Made by a program: the position numbers and the translations under genes
Origin: Monocercomonoides exilis
Taxonomy: Eukaryota > Preaxostyla > Oxymonadida > Polymastigidae
Assembly: GCA_001643675.2 (NCBI GenBank)
Contig: LSRY02000009.1
Coordinates: 1,125,501-1,189,500, forward strand
Reading direction: 5' to 3'
Length of the DNA stretch: 64,000 bases
Notes under the pieces: generated by a model
Seen by the model: the letters and a program-made list of their open reading frames with translations, nothing else
Told to the model about the DNA's origin: nothing
Database searches by the model: none
Shown: positions 10,545-21,529 of the stretch, piece after piece
Numbering within the stretch: the stretch's first letter is position 1
Layout: the number at the start of each line of letters is the position of its first letter

Positions 10545-10838
10545 CTGAAAGATGGCTGGAATCTGCTTTCGGATGTTAAAGAAGCTACTTTTGCAAACGG
10601 TGTGGACGAAAGAGAGAAGAAGGAAAGGCCAGATTGGTGTGTGAGTGGAGTGTTTGAGAAAGAGAGGCAGAAGAAGTGGAAGAGAGCGAAGGATGCGAAG
10701 CGGAAGGCGGTGGCGTTGCAAGAGAGATCAAAGCAGAGAGAAGGAAAAATTGTAATGAGTGTGTTGAAGAAGCAAATTAGTTTTTTAAATGACTTTTTTT
10801 TGTTCGATAATTCTAGAATGAAAAGGAGACGAAAATGA
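10545..10838 (+). CDS. Charged helical protein exon (unidentified)
   Basis: The frame is open from directly after a pyrimidine-rich CAG acceptor-like site and runs 97 codons. It begins LKDGWNLLSDVKEATFANG, continues into a Lys/Arg/Glu-rich helix (GVFEKERQKKWKRAKDAKR) and ends in a basic tail. It reads like a coiled-coil exon rather than random sequence. No upstream exon or start codon can be assigned, so it may be a gene fragment. Decayed coiled-coil genes are common in this window. Confidence 0.35.
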   Translation: MKDGWNLLSDVKEATFANGVDEREKKERPDWCVSGVFEKERQKKWKRAKDAKRKAVALQERSKQREGKIVMSVLKKQISFLNDFFLFDNSRMKRRRK

Positions 10839-11065
10839 AGTATTCGAAGAGCATTATTATCTTTTGAAGAAGAAAAAGAAGAAAAAGAAGAATGAGAAGA
10901 CGACGAGGAGGAGAAGGAAGAAGAAGAGGGAGAGGAGGAGGAGGCGGAGAAGAAGAAGAAGAAGAAGAGAATAGAAAGAAGGCAGAAGAAGAAGAGAAGA
11001 GAAAGAAGGTAAAAGAAGAAGAGGAAGAGGAAGAAAAAATAGAAGAGGATTAGATGAAATTAAGC

Positions 11066-12060
11066 AATAATTGTCAATTCCATCTTCGTGTGTGAAGAAC
11101 CCAGTGTTTATCAATGCTCCCTTGCATGCATGGGGTAGCCTTGGCGACTGCTGCATCTGCATCTGCATTTGTCCTTGCGCTTGTGCTTGTGTCTGAGGTG
11201 GATAAGGCTGATACTGCTGCTGATACGGCTGGCGGTATGTGGAGCCTGCCATGCCCATATTTCCCATATCCTCCATGTTTTTCATTGGCTGATTCATAAA
11301 CTCTGCATTCCTCGGTACATTCGCAATGATTAGTGTATACCCCACAATCGTCCCTTGCATCGGCACTCTTCCGCGTTCGTAGTACCCTCATTGCATCCCT
11401 CCTCCATATGCTCCTCCATATCCTCCATGCTCTCCTTCTCCTCTTTCTCCTCTTTATCCTCCTTCCCATTCACGCGTCCCTCTCAAATTCATCAACTTTA
11501 TCCGTGGGCGCTGCCATAACCGCTTTTGTTGCTGCTGCTGCTGTTACCGATTCATCATTTTGCATTCGCAATTTGTATATCTTTTGCCATCTTCCGTATT
11601 AAAGCTCTCCTTCAGCCTCTCCGTCTCTGTCACTCTCTATCTCCATATCTCTCACTATCTCTGTATCTCCCTCCTCTCTCCATACCCCTCGACAGCTACA
11701 CCAACTTCCCTGGTCCTTTCCTTCCTTGCCTCGTACCCATCGCTGAGTGAACAACAGAGCCACCAGACGGCTGCTTGGTGAATGCTGCGCCTGCATTGGC
11801 TGTTCTTGCTCTCCGGTGCTTCTCTTTCAGCAATAAATGCTGCTCCAACTCCAATGCCAAAGTCCTGTCCTGCTCACGCCGTATCTCCTTCCACTTCTTC
11901 AGTGCCTCTTTCGTGTCTGATTCCTTTCTTGCATAGTTTCTCTGTGCGTTCTCTTCCTTCGCGATCTTCTTTAGATGCCGCTGCATCGCTGGCTGGTCGA
12001 CTATCATACAGTGCTTGTCCAACAGTGCATTGTATGGCTCAATCGCCCTCTGCCTCGCGG
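11066..12060 (-). pseudogene. Decayed gene: coiled-coil segment plus Gly/Gln-rich tail
   Basis: On the minus strand an exon-like piece (about 12060 to 11696) reads RAIEPYNALLDKHCMIVDQP, then a Lys/Glu/Arg helix. It is followed by a short charged segment near 11600-11480 (GRWQKIYKLRMQNDE), then EHGGYGGAYGGGMQ and GYYERGRVPMQG separated by a single TGA near 11388. A Gln-rich run (QPYQQQYQPYPPQ, repeated QMQMQ) ends near 11066. Pieces are separated by one TAG, one TAA, one TGA and frame changes. The order of helical domain, Arg/Gly-rich and Gln-rich tail suggests a cytoplasmic or RNA-associated protein, but no family is recognised. Confidence 0.4.
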
Positions 12061-12324
12061 GGGACGGACGATTGTCCCATCCTTCCTCTCTCTTCCACAG
12101 CAGATCATTCTCCCTCTCCTGCCAGTTATCTCGCTTCCCATTGCTTCTGTCACTCCCCCTCTCTTCCCGAAGTTTCTCCGCTCATCAGTTTGGAGAAAAA
12201 ATTTCAGCTTCTGTGGTGCACCTGCTGCGCATGCACATGTTGAATATAGCTTTTCACTTTCTTTCACTTCTTGCCCCTCTTCTTTCTCCTCTTCTCTTTT
12301 CTTCTTTTCCAATTTCTCAAACAA

Positions 12325-12857
12325 TCTCAGTATTGTTGATTAAAAATCTTCTTCCCCATTTTCACTCAAATATCCTTTGAAAAAATAGTAGAACAAGAAG
12401 GCAAATTTTCAATAACGAAACTTTGAGGAACTGGTGTGAAAGAAGAAAATGAAGAAATCAATCTGTCATTACTGAACGATGACGTAAAATTAATTAGACA
12501 GTTAAAAAGAATGTCTTTTCCTTAACTTATGTTCGTTGCAATTTATCTTTTAGGGGATTATGAACGATTTCACCATGCTTTTTAACGAAATAAATCCTTT
12601 CAAAGCAGTAATTGTTCTATTTGGAATCCAGAATATATACATGTATTACTAAAATCTATATTTGATATAATAATCTTTTCAATAAATCTCTTTTGAAATT
12701 TGACAGTATTTATCGTATTATTCTTTCGTAAGTCAAACTGTGAAATTTGATAAATTTTATATGGGTCATGCAAGAGATAATTTCGTTGAAAATTTTGAGA
12801 AAAATAATATGAATCACTTTAAAGTTATTATGCCAATCAATCAATCAATCAATCAAT

Positions 12858-12910
<53 letters not shown>

Positions 12911-13330
12911 GAGTGATAGAGTGACAGACGAATGAATTTAATTTTAAGGGTGACGCAGAGGTTTACCAACAAATGCGAATATTATTTTTATTTTTGTTTA
13001 TTTACAGATTTTGAAGGATCGAATAGGCAAAGCAGAAATATTTTTGTTTTTTTGTCTGTTCATTTGATGAATTAGATATCAAGAAGGCAGGGAAGAAGGG
13101 ATAGGTTCGGATGGAGGGAAGAAAAAGAAAATGATGATGACGATGATGATGAAATCGAAGATGAGATAAATCTTAGTTTCATTGCACAACAGTTCAATCC
13201 AAATTTCTTTTTCATTATAAATTTGTTTAATCACAGTGATACATTGAGTTGAACTGCAATACATGCTAAAGGAGTTGATCTTTTTCATTCATTCTTAATA
13301 TTTTTGTATTTTATTTGAGTGATTTTTTAT
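12325..13330. other. AT-rich intergenic DNA with an A-tract
   Basis: No gene is seen. It contains the tetranucleotide/poly-A tract at 12834-12909 and ends at the TA preceding the transposon end at 13335. Confidence 0.5.
12834..12909. repeat. (CAAT)n followed by a 51-base poly-A run
   Basis: About six CAAT units lead directly into 51 consecutive A residues. This could be a simple repeat or the tail of a retroposed RNA. No upstream SINE/LINE body is recognised, and no clear target duplication is visible. Confidence 0.85.
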
Positions 13331-13656
13331 GATAGGGTGGTTTTTTTATCCGGACATTTTTTTTATCCGGACAAAAATTTAAAATTAAAATATCTCAAAC
13401 AAATTTTCAATATAAATAAACATAAATGTGAACATTTGTGTATTTGTATGCATGACATCTATTCCTATAGAAATATTTAAAAACAGCGCTGAATAATTTT
13501 TGAAATAAATAATTACTTTTTTTGAAAATCTGACTTTCAATGAATTTTTCTCCGTCAATAAAACGATTCAATTTATCTATTATGGTCATCTTTGAATTGG
13601 CACTTTTTTCTTTATTGGCACCAAAATTATATGAAATGAAAAAAGTTAAAAACACA

Positions 13657-15527
13657 TCAAAAAAATACAAAGCTCGAATCAATTACTCTTTCAACTTTTC
13701 TTTTTCCATTGTCACGTTCAAAGGGGTCAAATTCATCACTTGTTTCATCGTCATAATTCTTAATTTTTCTGGTTGTCCTTTTCGCTTTTTTTTCCAAAGA
13801 CAATTCTTTTTCTTCAATTTCCTTTTCTTTTTCTGCATTTTCTTCAATTATCATCTTGTGTTTTTCATTGCACACATCCCTTTCATCAAGGAGTTTTTCT
13901 TTCGTGATAGCTTTTTTGAAGAAGTCGAAACAGCGAGAGTGTTAAGGAATGGAGTATTGAAAAGACTGAAGAAGCTTCATTTGAACCGATCCAGAACCAT
14001 TGCTGAGGACTCTGCTGTTGATGAATGCTTTTTTAATGACTGAAGGGGTAAATGCAGTGTGAAGGGCTTGTGGGAACACATCTGCAACAGCTGTTCTTTT
14101 ATCAGATGAGGAGGTGGATGATGGGGAGCTGTAATTGTTTGAAAGCTCCGACTTCAACATTGCAAATATTCCTCTGTTCAGCTTCTGTGATATGTGTGTA
14201 GTATGTGGAACGAAGGTGACAACGTCTATTTCGGCTTCCTTTAACTGTCTCCATATCGTTTGATCGACCAGTGATGAGTGTGAGTCAAGAAAAACAAGGC
14301 GTTGATGAGATTCTTTAAGTATTCGCTATCTTCTGTCAATGATAGCCAACAGTGGAACTGTTAAGGTGTATTTTTTGAATGATGTTTTGTCCATCCAGCT
14401 GTTTGTGCTTGGCCAAATGTCAAGCAACGGCGTAAACAGTGTTGTTAGTTCTTTTGGAAGAGTTGTGCTCAGCCACAGTACCACAGACAGAAGAGAGAAA
14501 CCATCAGCAGCTTTTCTAGTAACGACAATTGCATTCTGCATCCGTTCGGCAGTCTTTTTGAATCCAGCTTGTTCATCCTGCAGAATGAACAACAAAGCCA
14601 CGTGTAGAAGTTGGAATTCGAAGCGAAGATTCATCTATATTGAAGATTAATTCTTCTGGATATTTGTTTTCATCGTGTAATGATAGTAATTCTGTATACC
14701 ACGGCTTTAGGATTTTCTGACAAGACGCTGCAAATCTGTTGATATCAACTTTCTTTGGTAGCGAAGACTTCAGTTCCGGATGTCTCTGCATGAAAGCGTA
14801 AACTGTCTTCAATGTGACTGTCTTTTTCTTCTTTTCTTCATTTTCTTCTTCTTCACTATCGTTAATAATATTTTCCATCTGAATACAAATGAATATGCAA
14901 TTCAAATGGGACAAAATATTTTCCTTCAGGCATTTTCATTGAAAAATTATGCACCTCTGAAGATCTTTTTGTAATCAAAAAATATGAATAAAATGGGTTC
15001 ATTTTTTGAAATACATATGATGTCACACAACATAATGTTATTATATCAATGGCGTTTGCTTTCAAAAATGAAAATCAAATTTATTTGAAATCTGGTTGAG
15101 TTTCAAAATGTAATAAGTGAAACAATTTTTTCATGCTTTGTGCATAAAAAGCTTGAAAGTCCGTATTTTCCCCCAAATATCAATTGCAAACCAGATCGCG
15201 CGCTTTTCGTAACATGAGGCTTGTCCCAGATCGAGATTCAATTGAAACTTCTTCCAAGAATTGATTTTCTTTTTCACCGCTTATAATTGGTGGGCGCCCA
15301 ACTTTTGCAATAGGCCTGCCGTTTTTTATTGCTTAAACAGCATGCAATAATGACTTCTTGAAGATTCCACCGTATTTAACTCCATCTACCAGTCTGATGA
15401 TATTATCATTCACAATGTGTGCAATCCTTTCCAATCTTGAACTATATTTTCTGTAACGTAATGTAGACATTGCTTCCTTCAGCCTCTTCTGCGCCGCTTC
15501 AGCTTTCTTTTTCACTAGTAATTTCAT
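13657..15527 (-). pseudogene. Pogo/Tc1-like transposase, left arm copy
   Basis: Minus strand: an N-terminal helix-turn-helix region (MKLLVKKKAEAAQKRLKEAM to about 15333, then GRPIAKVGRPP after a TAA), an intron holding a MITE, and the catalytic domain. The first Asp lies in LIFNIDESSLRI (14660s) and the second in LVFLDSHSS. The expected third Asp, 36 residues further on, is Asn (ISQKLN). A frameshift follows VVHSAG near 14573, and TAG (14323-14325) and TAA interrupt the rest. An acidic, Lys-rich tail ends at 13657. Nonfunctional as written. Paired with the right-arm copy. Confidence 0.7.
14907..15175 (-). mobile_element. 269-bp MITE, copy 1 (left palindrome arm)
   Basis: Bounded by TGGGACAAAATATTTT at one end and the complement of TGGGGGAAAATACGGAC at the other, which form short imperfect inverted repeats. 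It matches four other copies in the window (16191, 33764, 44669, 62651). It lies inside the transposase intron of the left arm. Confidence 0.7.
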
Positions 15528-16174
15528 ATAAATATATAAATATACATATATGCATATACATATGTCAAAATTTTTTTGAAAAGTTCCATTTGTAAAATTT
15601 TCATATAGAATTAAATATTCATATTTCGATCAATTTTCTGTTCTCTCTCATGAAACTTTACAAAAATAGAAATAACACAAATCAAAAGATTTTGTTTCAA
15701 TGGCAGCAAAATATGGTGAGTGAAAACAGAAATTTGAAAAAAATATGATATTTTGTATTTTTTGAAAATTAAACAAATGGAACTTTTCAAAAAAATTTTG
15801 ACATATGTATATGCATATATGTATATTTATATATTTATATGAAATTACTAGTGAAAAAGAAAGCTGAAGCGGCGCAGAAGAGGCTGAAGGAAGCAATGTC
15901 TACATTACGTTACAGAAAATATAGTTCAAGATTGGAAAGGATTGCACACATTGTGAATGATAATATCATCAGACTGGTAGATGGAGTTAAATACGGTGGA
16001 ATCTTCAAGAAGTCATTATTGCATGCTGTTTAAGCAATAAAAAACGGCAGGCCTATTGCAAAAGTTGGGCGCCCACCAATTATAAGCGGTGAAAAAGAAA
16101 ATCAATTCTTGGAAGAAGTTTCAATTGAATCTCGATCTGGGACAAGCCTCATGTTACGAAAAGCGCGCGATCTG

Positions 16175-16487
16175 GTTTGCAATTGATATTTGGGGGAAAA
16201 TACGGACTTTCAAGCTTTTTATGCACAAAGCATGAAAAAATTGTTTCACTTATTACATTTTGAAACTCAACCAGATTTCAAATAAATTTGATTTTCATTT
16301 TTGAAAGCAAACGCCATTGATATAATAACATTATGTTGTGTGACATCATATGTATTTCAAAAAATGAACCCATTTTATTCATATTTTTTGATTACAAAAA
16401 GATCTTCAGAGGTGCATAATTTTTCAATGAAAATGCCTGAAGGAAAATATTTTGTCCCATTTGAATTGCATATTCATTTGTATTCAG
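16175..16487 (+). other. Transposase intron enlarged by a MITE
   Basis: Exon 1 ends at GATCTG, followed by GTTTGCAATTG. The acceptor ATTTGTATTCAG precedes ATGGAAAATA at 16488. The related element at 17940-19951 has an intron at the same protein position (19220-19271, 52 nt, GTTTGATTTC to TTTTTTTCAG). Removing the interval gives the expected protein order. The extra ~260 nt are the MITE. Confidence 0.6.
16191..16459 (+). mobile_element. 269-bp MITE, copy 2 (right palindrome arm)
   Basis: Exact mirror of copy 1. It sits within the 16175-16487 intron, with TT on each side as a possible 2-bp target duplication. Confidence 0.7.
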
Positions 16488-17939
16488 ATGGAAAATATTA
16501 TTAACGATAGTGAAGAAGAAGAAAATGAAGAAAAGAAAAAAAGACAGTAACTCTAAAGACAGTTTACGCCTTCATAAAGCGCCATCCGGAATTGAAGTCA
16601 TTGCTGCCAAAGCAAGTTGATATCAACAGACTTGCAGCATCTTGTCAGAAAGTCCTAAAGCCGTGGTATACAGAATTACAAGCATAACACGACGAAAATA
16701 AATATTAAGAGGAATTAATCTTCAATGTTGACGAATCTTCGCTTTCGATTTCCAACTTCTTCACGTGGTGTTGTTGTTCATCCCGCAGATGAGCAAGCTG
16801 TGTTAAAAAAGACTGCCGAACGGATGCTGAATGCAACTCTCGTTGCTTGAATAGCCGCTGATGGTTTCTCTCTTCTGTCTGTGGTACTGTGGCTGAGCAC
16901 AACTCTTCCAAAAGAACTAACAACACTGTTTACGCCGTTGCTTGACATTTGGCCAAGCACAAACAGCTGGATGGACAAAACATCATTCAAAAAATACACC
17001 TTAACAGTTCCACTGTTGGCTATCATTGACAGAAGATAGCGAATACTTAAAGAATCTCATCAACGCCTTGTTTTTCTTGACTCACACTCATCACTGGTCG
17101 ATCAAACGATATGGAGACAGTTAAAGGAAGCCGAAATAGACGTTGTCACCTTCGTTCCACATACTACACACATATCACAGAAGCTGAACAGAGGAATATT
17201 TGCAATGTTGAAGTCGGAGCTTTCAAACAATTACAGCTCCCCATCATCCACCTCCTCATCTGATAAAAGAACAGCTGTTGCAGATGTGTTCCCACAAGCC
17301 CTTCACACTGCATTTACCCCTTCAGTCATTAAAAAAGCATTCATCAACAGCAGAGTCCTCAGCAATGGTTCTGGATCGGTTCAAATGAAGCTTCTTCAGT
17401 CTTTTCAATACTCCATTCCTTAACACTCTCGCTGTTTCGACTTCTTCAAAAAAGCTATCACGAAAGAAAAACTCCTTGATGAAAGGGATGTGTGCAATGA
17501 AAAACACAAGATGATAATTGAAGAAAATGCAGAAAAAGAAAAGGAAATTGAAGAAAAAGAATTGTCTTTGGAAAAAAAAGCGAAAAGGACAACCAGAAAA
17601 ATTAAGAATTATGACGATGAAACAAGTGATGAATTTGACCCCTTTGAACGTGACAATGGAAAAAGAAAAGTTGAAAGAGTAATTGATTCGAGCTTTGTAT
17701 TTTTTTGATGTGTTTTTAACTTTTTTCATTTCATATAATTTTGGTGCCAATAAAGAAAAAAGTGCCAATTCAATGATGGAATTTTTTTATGTTTTGACGA
17801 ATTTTATTCAATAGATTCTGTAGGAATATCTCTTTTATCTTTCATGTATTCGACTTCATTGAAAACTATATTTTGATTTGATTAACTGAAAAATATGAGA
17901 AATATATTCAAAAAAGAATTATTCTTTACCCTTTCCTTT

Positions 17940-19951
17940 GGTGTGATTTATAAACCCGAACTTTTTTTTATTTTTGTTCGAAATTAAAAAAAATATTTTT
18001 TCAAGCTATCATATTTTGATAATAAAAGTTGATATGATTAATAATAAACATAATCAACAAGTTCTCTCTTCATAATTTTTCTGGAATTTTTATGATTTGA
18101 TTCATCGTCCAAAACATCATCATTCAAAATGTCTGATTTGTGAAATTTTCTTTTTTGGGCTTTTCAACTGCGAAAAGTATTTATTCTTCGTTTTCTTTTT
18201 TCTTTTCTTTTCTTTTTTCCATTCTTTAAGAAATTTTTGTTCAGTGATAATTTTCCAAAAAAATCAAACCTAATTGTTCTCTTTTTCAGTGTCACCGAAG
18301 GTTCCTTTGGAAGTGTTGATATAACTGAATTCCGCTTTTTTTAAAGCACGCCGCTTTTCTTGAACGAAGAAACAACTGTTGCTGGAAGAAATGCTGTCTG
18401 AAGAGCTTGTGGAAGAACGTTGGAGATGGCCTCACGTCGAAGAGAAATGGAAGAATCTTGAGGCACAAAGTGTAGAAAGTTGATGCATTTTTTGAAGACT
18501 GAAAACACACCACGATCAAGAGGTCGCGTGATGTATGAACTGTGAGGAATAAAAGTGACGACGTCAATGTTATTATCAGCAAATTTCTGACATATGTCAG
18601 GCTGAGCCCGAGAAGAGTGAGAGTCCAAAAGGAGAAGACATCTCTCATTTGTTTTCATTAATGTCTTCCTTCTTTCGATGATTCCAGTTAATATAACCTC
18701 TTCTGCGTGTCTTTGAAATATGCTTTCTGTCATTTATCCTTTGTTGTTGTCCCTAACATCAATATATGCTCTCAGAAGAACTCCCATTTCATTTGGTAAT
18801 TTGTGGAATGGCCACAATACAACGCTTTTGAGAGAATATCCATCTGCAGCAGCTGCGACAACCAACGTGGCATTTGGCATGTTTGTGGGTGTTGCATGAA
18901 ATCCAGCTGGAACTCCTGTAGGGTGAATCACCAGAGTTTTGAAAGAATCCGATAAGCGGAGTGAAGATTCATCAGTGTTAAAGATTAAAGAAGGTGAATA
19001 ATGATGAGAATTGTGAAGACCCTGCAGAAGCTCGTAGAAAGGAAGAAGTGCTTGTTGGTTGGATACTGAAAGACGTTGGATATCTACATTTCTTGGCATG
19101 GAGGTTTTGAGCTCTGAATTCCTTTTTGCAAATAGATATGGATATGATTTTAACACACTGGCGTTTTCATCAACATCAGTTTCTGATCGGCTTTTTTTGT
19201 CGGAAAGGACGGATTCCATCTGAAAAAAATTTATTATGAAAAACGAAAGATAAATAAAAGTGAAATCAAACTAATTTTCTTGTTCTCTTGACATTTAAAC
19301 TTGTTCCGGATAAACTTTCGATTTTTATAACTCCAACAATAACATTTTTGTCTTCTTCATTGAATAGTTCTGGCCTGCCAGGTTTTGCAACAGCTCTGCC
19401 GCTTTCAATTGCTGAAACTGCTCTTATTATTGCTGAACGAGAGAACTCTTTGGTATTTATTGCATCAACGATTCTGACATGTCCGTCAACAACAATACGT
19501 GCCATGCGTTCTAATCGATTTTCAATTCTTCGATATTCGAATGACGTCATTTTTTCTCGAAGTATTAACTGTCCACGTTCTCTTTTGGTTTTCACAATAC
19601 TCATTGAAAAAATATTCTGGTAAAGATCTTTTTTTTAATTTTTTTTTCAAAAATGTTTTTTTTTGAAATGAAAAAAATTAAAAAAAAATTACGATCAAAT
19701 TCTAACTTAATGAGCCCCGTTGCTATAACCAAATCTCCTCAGGGGAGGCACTAATCAGAAATGGAGGAACTAACAACCCCATCTCCACACCACACCATCA
19801 GAGATTAGGTATTGTAATTTAATCTTAATTTCTGACTGCTGGCTTTTCCTTATATACGCAAAACTATTAATAAAATATGAAAAGTGTGTTGATGAGACAA
19901 ATAATTATAAAAATGTTCGGGAAAAAAAAAATTCGGGTTAATAAATCACCC
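17940..19951 (-). mobile_element. Pogo-like DNA transposon, nearly intact 2-kb copy
   Basis: The right end (read inward) is GGGTGATTTATTAACCCGAA with a flanking TA at 19952-19953. The left end is GGTGTGATTTATAAACCCGA from 17940, an inverted repeat with few mismatches followed by a T-run on both sides. The TA next to the left end is eroded. A single minus-strand transposase gene with one intron fills the interior. It lies immediately right of the palindromic element, and shares family-level but not nucleotide identity with it. Confidence 0.75.
18341..19604 (-). CDS. Pogo/Tigger-type transposase (DDE_1 superfamily), one in-frame TAA
   Basis: Exon 1 (19604-19272, 111 codons) starts MSIVKTKRERGQ and holds a homeodomain-like HTH with SGRAVAKPGRPELF, the CENP-B/pogo N-terminal DNA-binding type. 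A 52-nt GT-AG intron (19220-19271) follows. Exon 2 starts MESVLSDKKSRS and carries the catalytic core: SLIFNTDESSLRLS (first Asp), CLLLLDSHSSRAQPD (second Asp) and TRPLDRGVFSVFKK (third Asp, 35 residues between second and third), giving a complete DD35D triad. The frame is interrupted only by TAA at 18734-18736, between NNKG and MTES, and ends at TAA 18341. Apart from that codon the protein looks functional. If it reads as stop, the product would lack the second and third Asp. Confidence 0.7.
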
Positions 19952-19959
19952 TATCGTTT

Positions 19960-20550
19960 TTTTCATAAAATAACTGTTCTTCTTATTTCATAACTTTTTC
20001 TTGATTGAATAAGAAATTATATCTTTTCTCAAAGTTTACAACTTTTTTCAATTTCTTTACAACATATCTGTTATCTTATATGAAAAGTACCGTTTTGTCG
20101 TTTTTGTCTTTCTTCCTTCTTTCGTCCATCGTAAAGTGAAGAATTGGAATTAGAAACAGGAATTTTTGATTCTTCATTTTTTCCATGGAACATAATGCTG
20201 AACTCTAAATTCTTCGAAAAAATTTCAATTTTCTTCGGAAATTGAACTGTTAATGAAAGAATGAAAAGATAAATGGAGATTTTTCTATTGTATATTTTTA
20301 GAAATCCAGTGACTGTTCAATATTCATTGTATTCATTCCTTGTTTTCAAAATTTCTCTTGTTCATTGTTCATTGGTTGTGTATTTTGTCTTCTTGATGAT
20401 TGTCAAATGAGTTATATTGGAAGACGAAACAGAAAGAGCAATATCAAAAAAAAAATTAGCAATTATGTTTGAGAAGAAACAACCAAAGGGTCAGTTTTTT
20501 AAAGAAAGCGTTATTTTATCGAAATTCACATTAGTTCACAAACTCCCCAT
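19960..20550. other. AT-rich intergenic DNA
   Basis: No coding frame or repeat is seen. Confidence 0.5.
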
Positions 20551-20558
20551 TTATTCCA

Positions 20559-20855
20559 TCATCTTGATTTTTCTTCTTCAACAATCATCCTGATAAATCT
20601 ATTTTTCAAAGTAATATCTGAAAAATAAAGATGGCCTCTCAATTTTTTTGTGTTTTTATATCCAACATGCTTCAGCAACATTGAGGATTTTTCAAAAGGA
20701 TATTTGTTAAATTCATTCAATTTGTGATTTTCATCAAATTCTTCATTCCAGAAAAATTGCTTCAATTCTTCTTTGACCATATTCTTCAGCATTCCATTCA
20801 TCTTCTCCTTCAGCAGACTTTTTTCTTCTTCTGAAAAATCCAGTTCAGGAAACAT
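20559..20855 (-). CDS. Hypothetical protein or exon, about 98 codons
   Basis: Protein-like minus-strand frame: MFPELDFSEEEKSLLKEK, a helical charged stretch, then FEKSSMLLKHVGYKNTKK and ITLKNRFIRMIVEEEKSR before TGA. The same frame extends upstream of the ATG (LFDFFKE), so the true start could be earlier or in another exon. The composition is much more coding-like than its flanks. No domain is recognised. Confidence 0.35.
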   Translation of the reverse strand: MFPELDFSEEEKSLLKEKMNGMLKNMVKEELKQFFWNEEFDENHKLNEFNKYPFEKSSMLLKHVGYKNTKKLRGHLYFSDITLKNRFIRMIVEEEKSR

Positions 20856-20859
20856 TTCT

Positions 20860-21525
20860 TTAAAAAAATCAAATAATTAAAAGCAGTCTTCAATCCCTTG
20901 AATAAATCAATTGCACGCATGTTAAACTTGTTCCATATCTATCATCTCCTATATGGGACAGAATTCTTGCTTTGATGAAAAAAACAAGGATTTGTTCCAA
21001 ACTTTTTCAACTTTCATATCATAACAACTCAAACATTCTCATACAAAAATGTTTAGAAAAATTAAAAAAAAATGAGTAATTTATTCGGAAACTCTGAATG
21101 GAACAAAATTCATAAAGCAAAAAATATTGTCCCATATGTTCAAAAAGCAATGTGAATAGAAAGAGTTTATGATAATCCATTCATTGAAAAACAAAGGAAT
21201 GAAAAAGAGAAAAAATGGATGAAATGAAAATACTGATAACAGGCATGAAAAAAACCATAGCTCACACCACTCTTTCATGCATTGTAATTCAGACAAGAAA
21301 ATATTACGAAATGCAAAAGAAAATTCTTTCAAGTTCTTTGCAATAGATGTTTTGATCGAATAATTAACAAGAATCTAGTTCATGAAAAAATGACTACATT
21401 TTGCACAGTTGCTGTCCATATTCTCTTTCCAAACTCAATCTGTTTTTCTGAAAGGCGGAGACAGGACTCAATAACTATTTGACAGATTCTCTGGATTAAA
21501 GAATGGGGCAAATGGAACTATCTTC
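20860..21525. other. AT-rich intergenic DNA
   Basis: Ends at the TA (21528-21529) flanking the next foldback element. Nothing else is seen. Confidence 0.4.
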
Positions 21526-21529
21526 ATTA

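Larger units (their letters stand above)
15839..17708 (+). pseudogene. Pogo/Tc1-like transposase, right arm copy
   Basis: Mirror of the left-arm gene: the HTH region starts at the ATG at 15839, is broken by TAA at 16031-16033, and continues GRPIAKVGRPP to the donor at 16175. The second exon starts at 16488 (MENIINDSEEE) but is scrambled by stops through about 16720. It recovers the family frame at VVVHPADEQAVLKKTAE, where the left copy is frameshifted, and again shows a substitution of the third catalytic Asp (SQKLN). TAG follows IIDRR, and TAA follows FQYSIP before the acidic tail that ends at 17708. The damage differs from the left copy only within the divergent island. Confidence 0.7.
13335..17772. 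mobile_element. Palindromic pogo-like DNA transposon carrying two inverted transposase copies
   Basis: The left end follows a TA and begins GGGTGGTTTTTTTATCCGG, with the motif TTTTTTTATCCGGACA repeated twice in tandem. From 13593 the sequence is the start of a 4.2 kb inverted repeat (arms about 2.0 kb, centre near 15683), each arm carrying one pogo/DDE_1-type transposase facing outward from the centre. No matching copy of the 13335-13592 end lies right of 17772; the next GGGTGA-type ends are at 17940 (same orientation) and 19951 (inverted). The palindrome may therefore form a composite with the 2 kb element next to it. Confidence 0.7.
13593..17772. repeat. Giant inverted repeat, arms about 2 kb, spacer about 175 bp
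   Basis: Left arm 13593-15594 and right arm about 15772-17772 are reverse complements; paired coordinates sum to 31365-31366. Arms look nearly identical except for roughly 16530-16890 (left counterpart 14476-14837), where many substitutions and indels occur. The outermost arm sequence TTGGCACTTTTTTCTTTATT is another tandem subterminal motif shared with the 21.5 kb foldback element. Confidence 0.9.
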
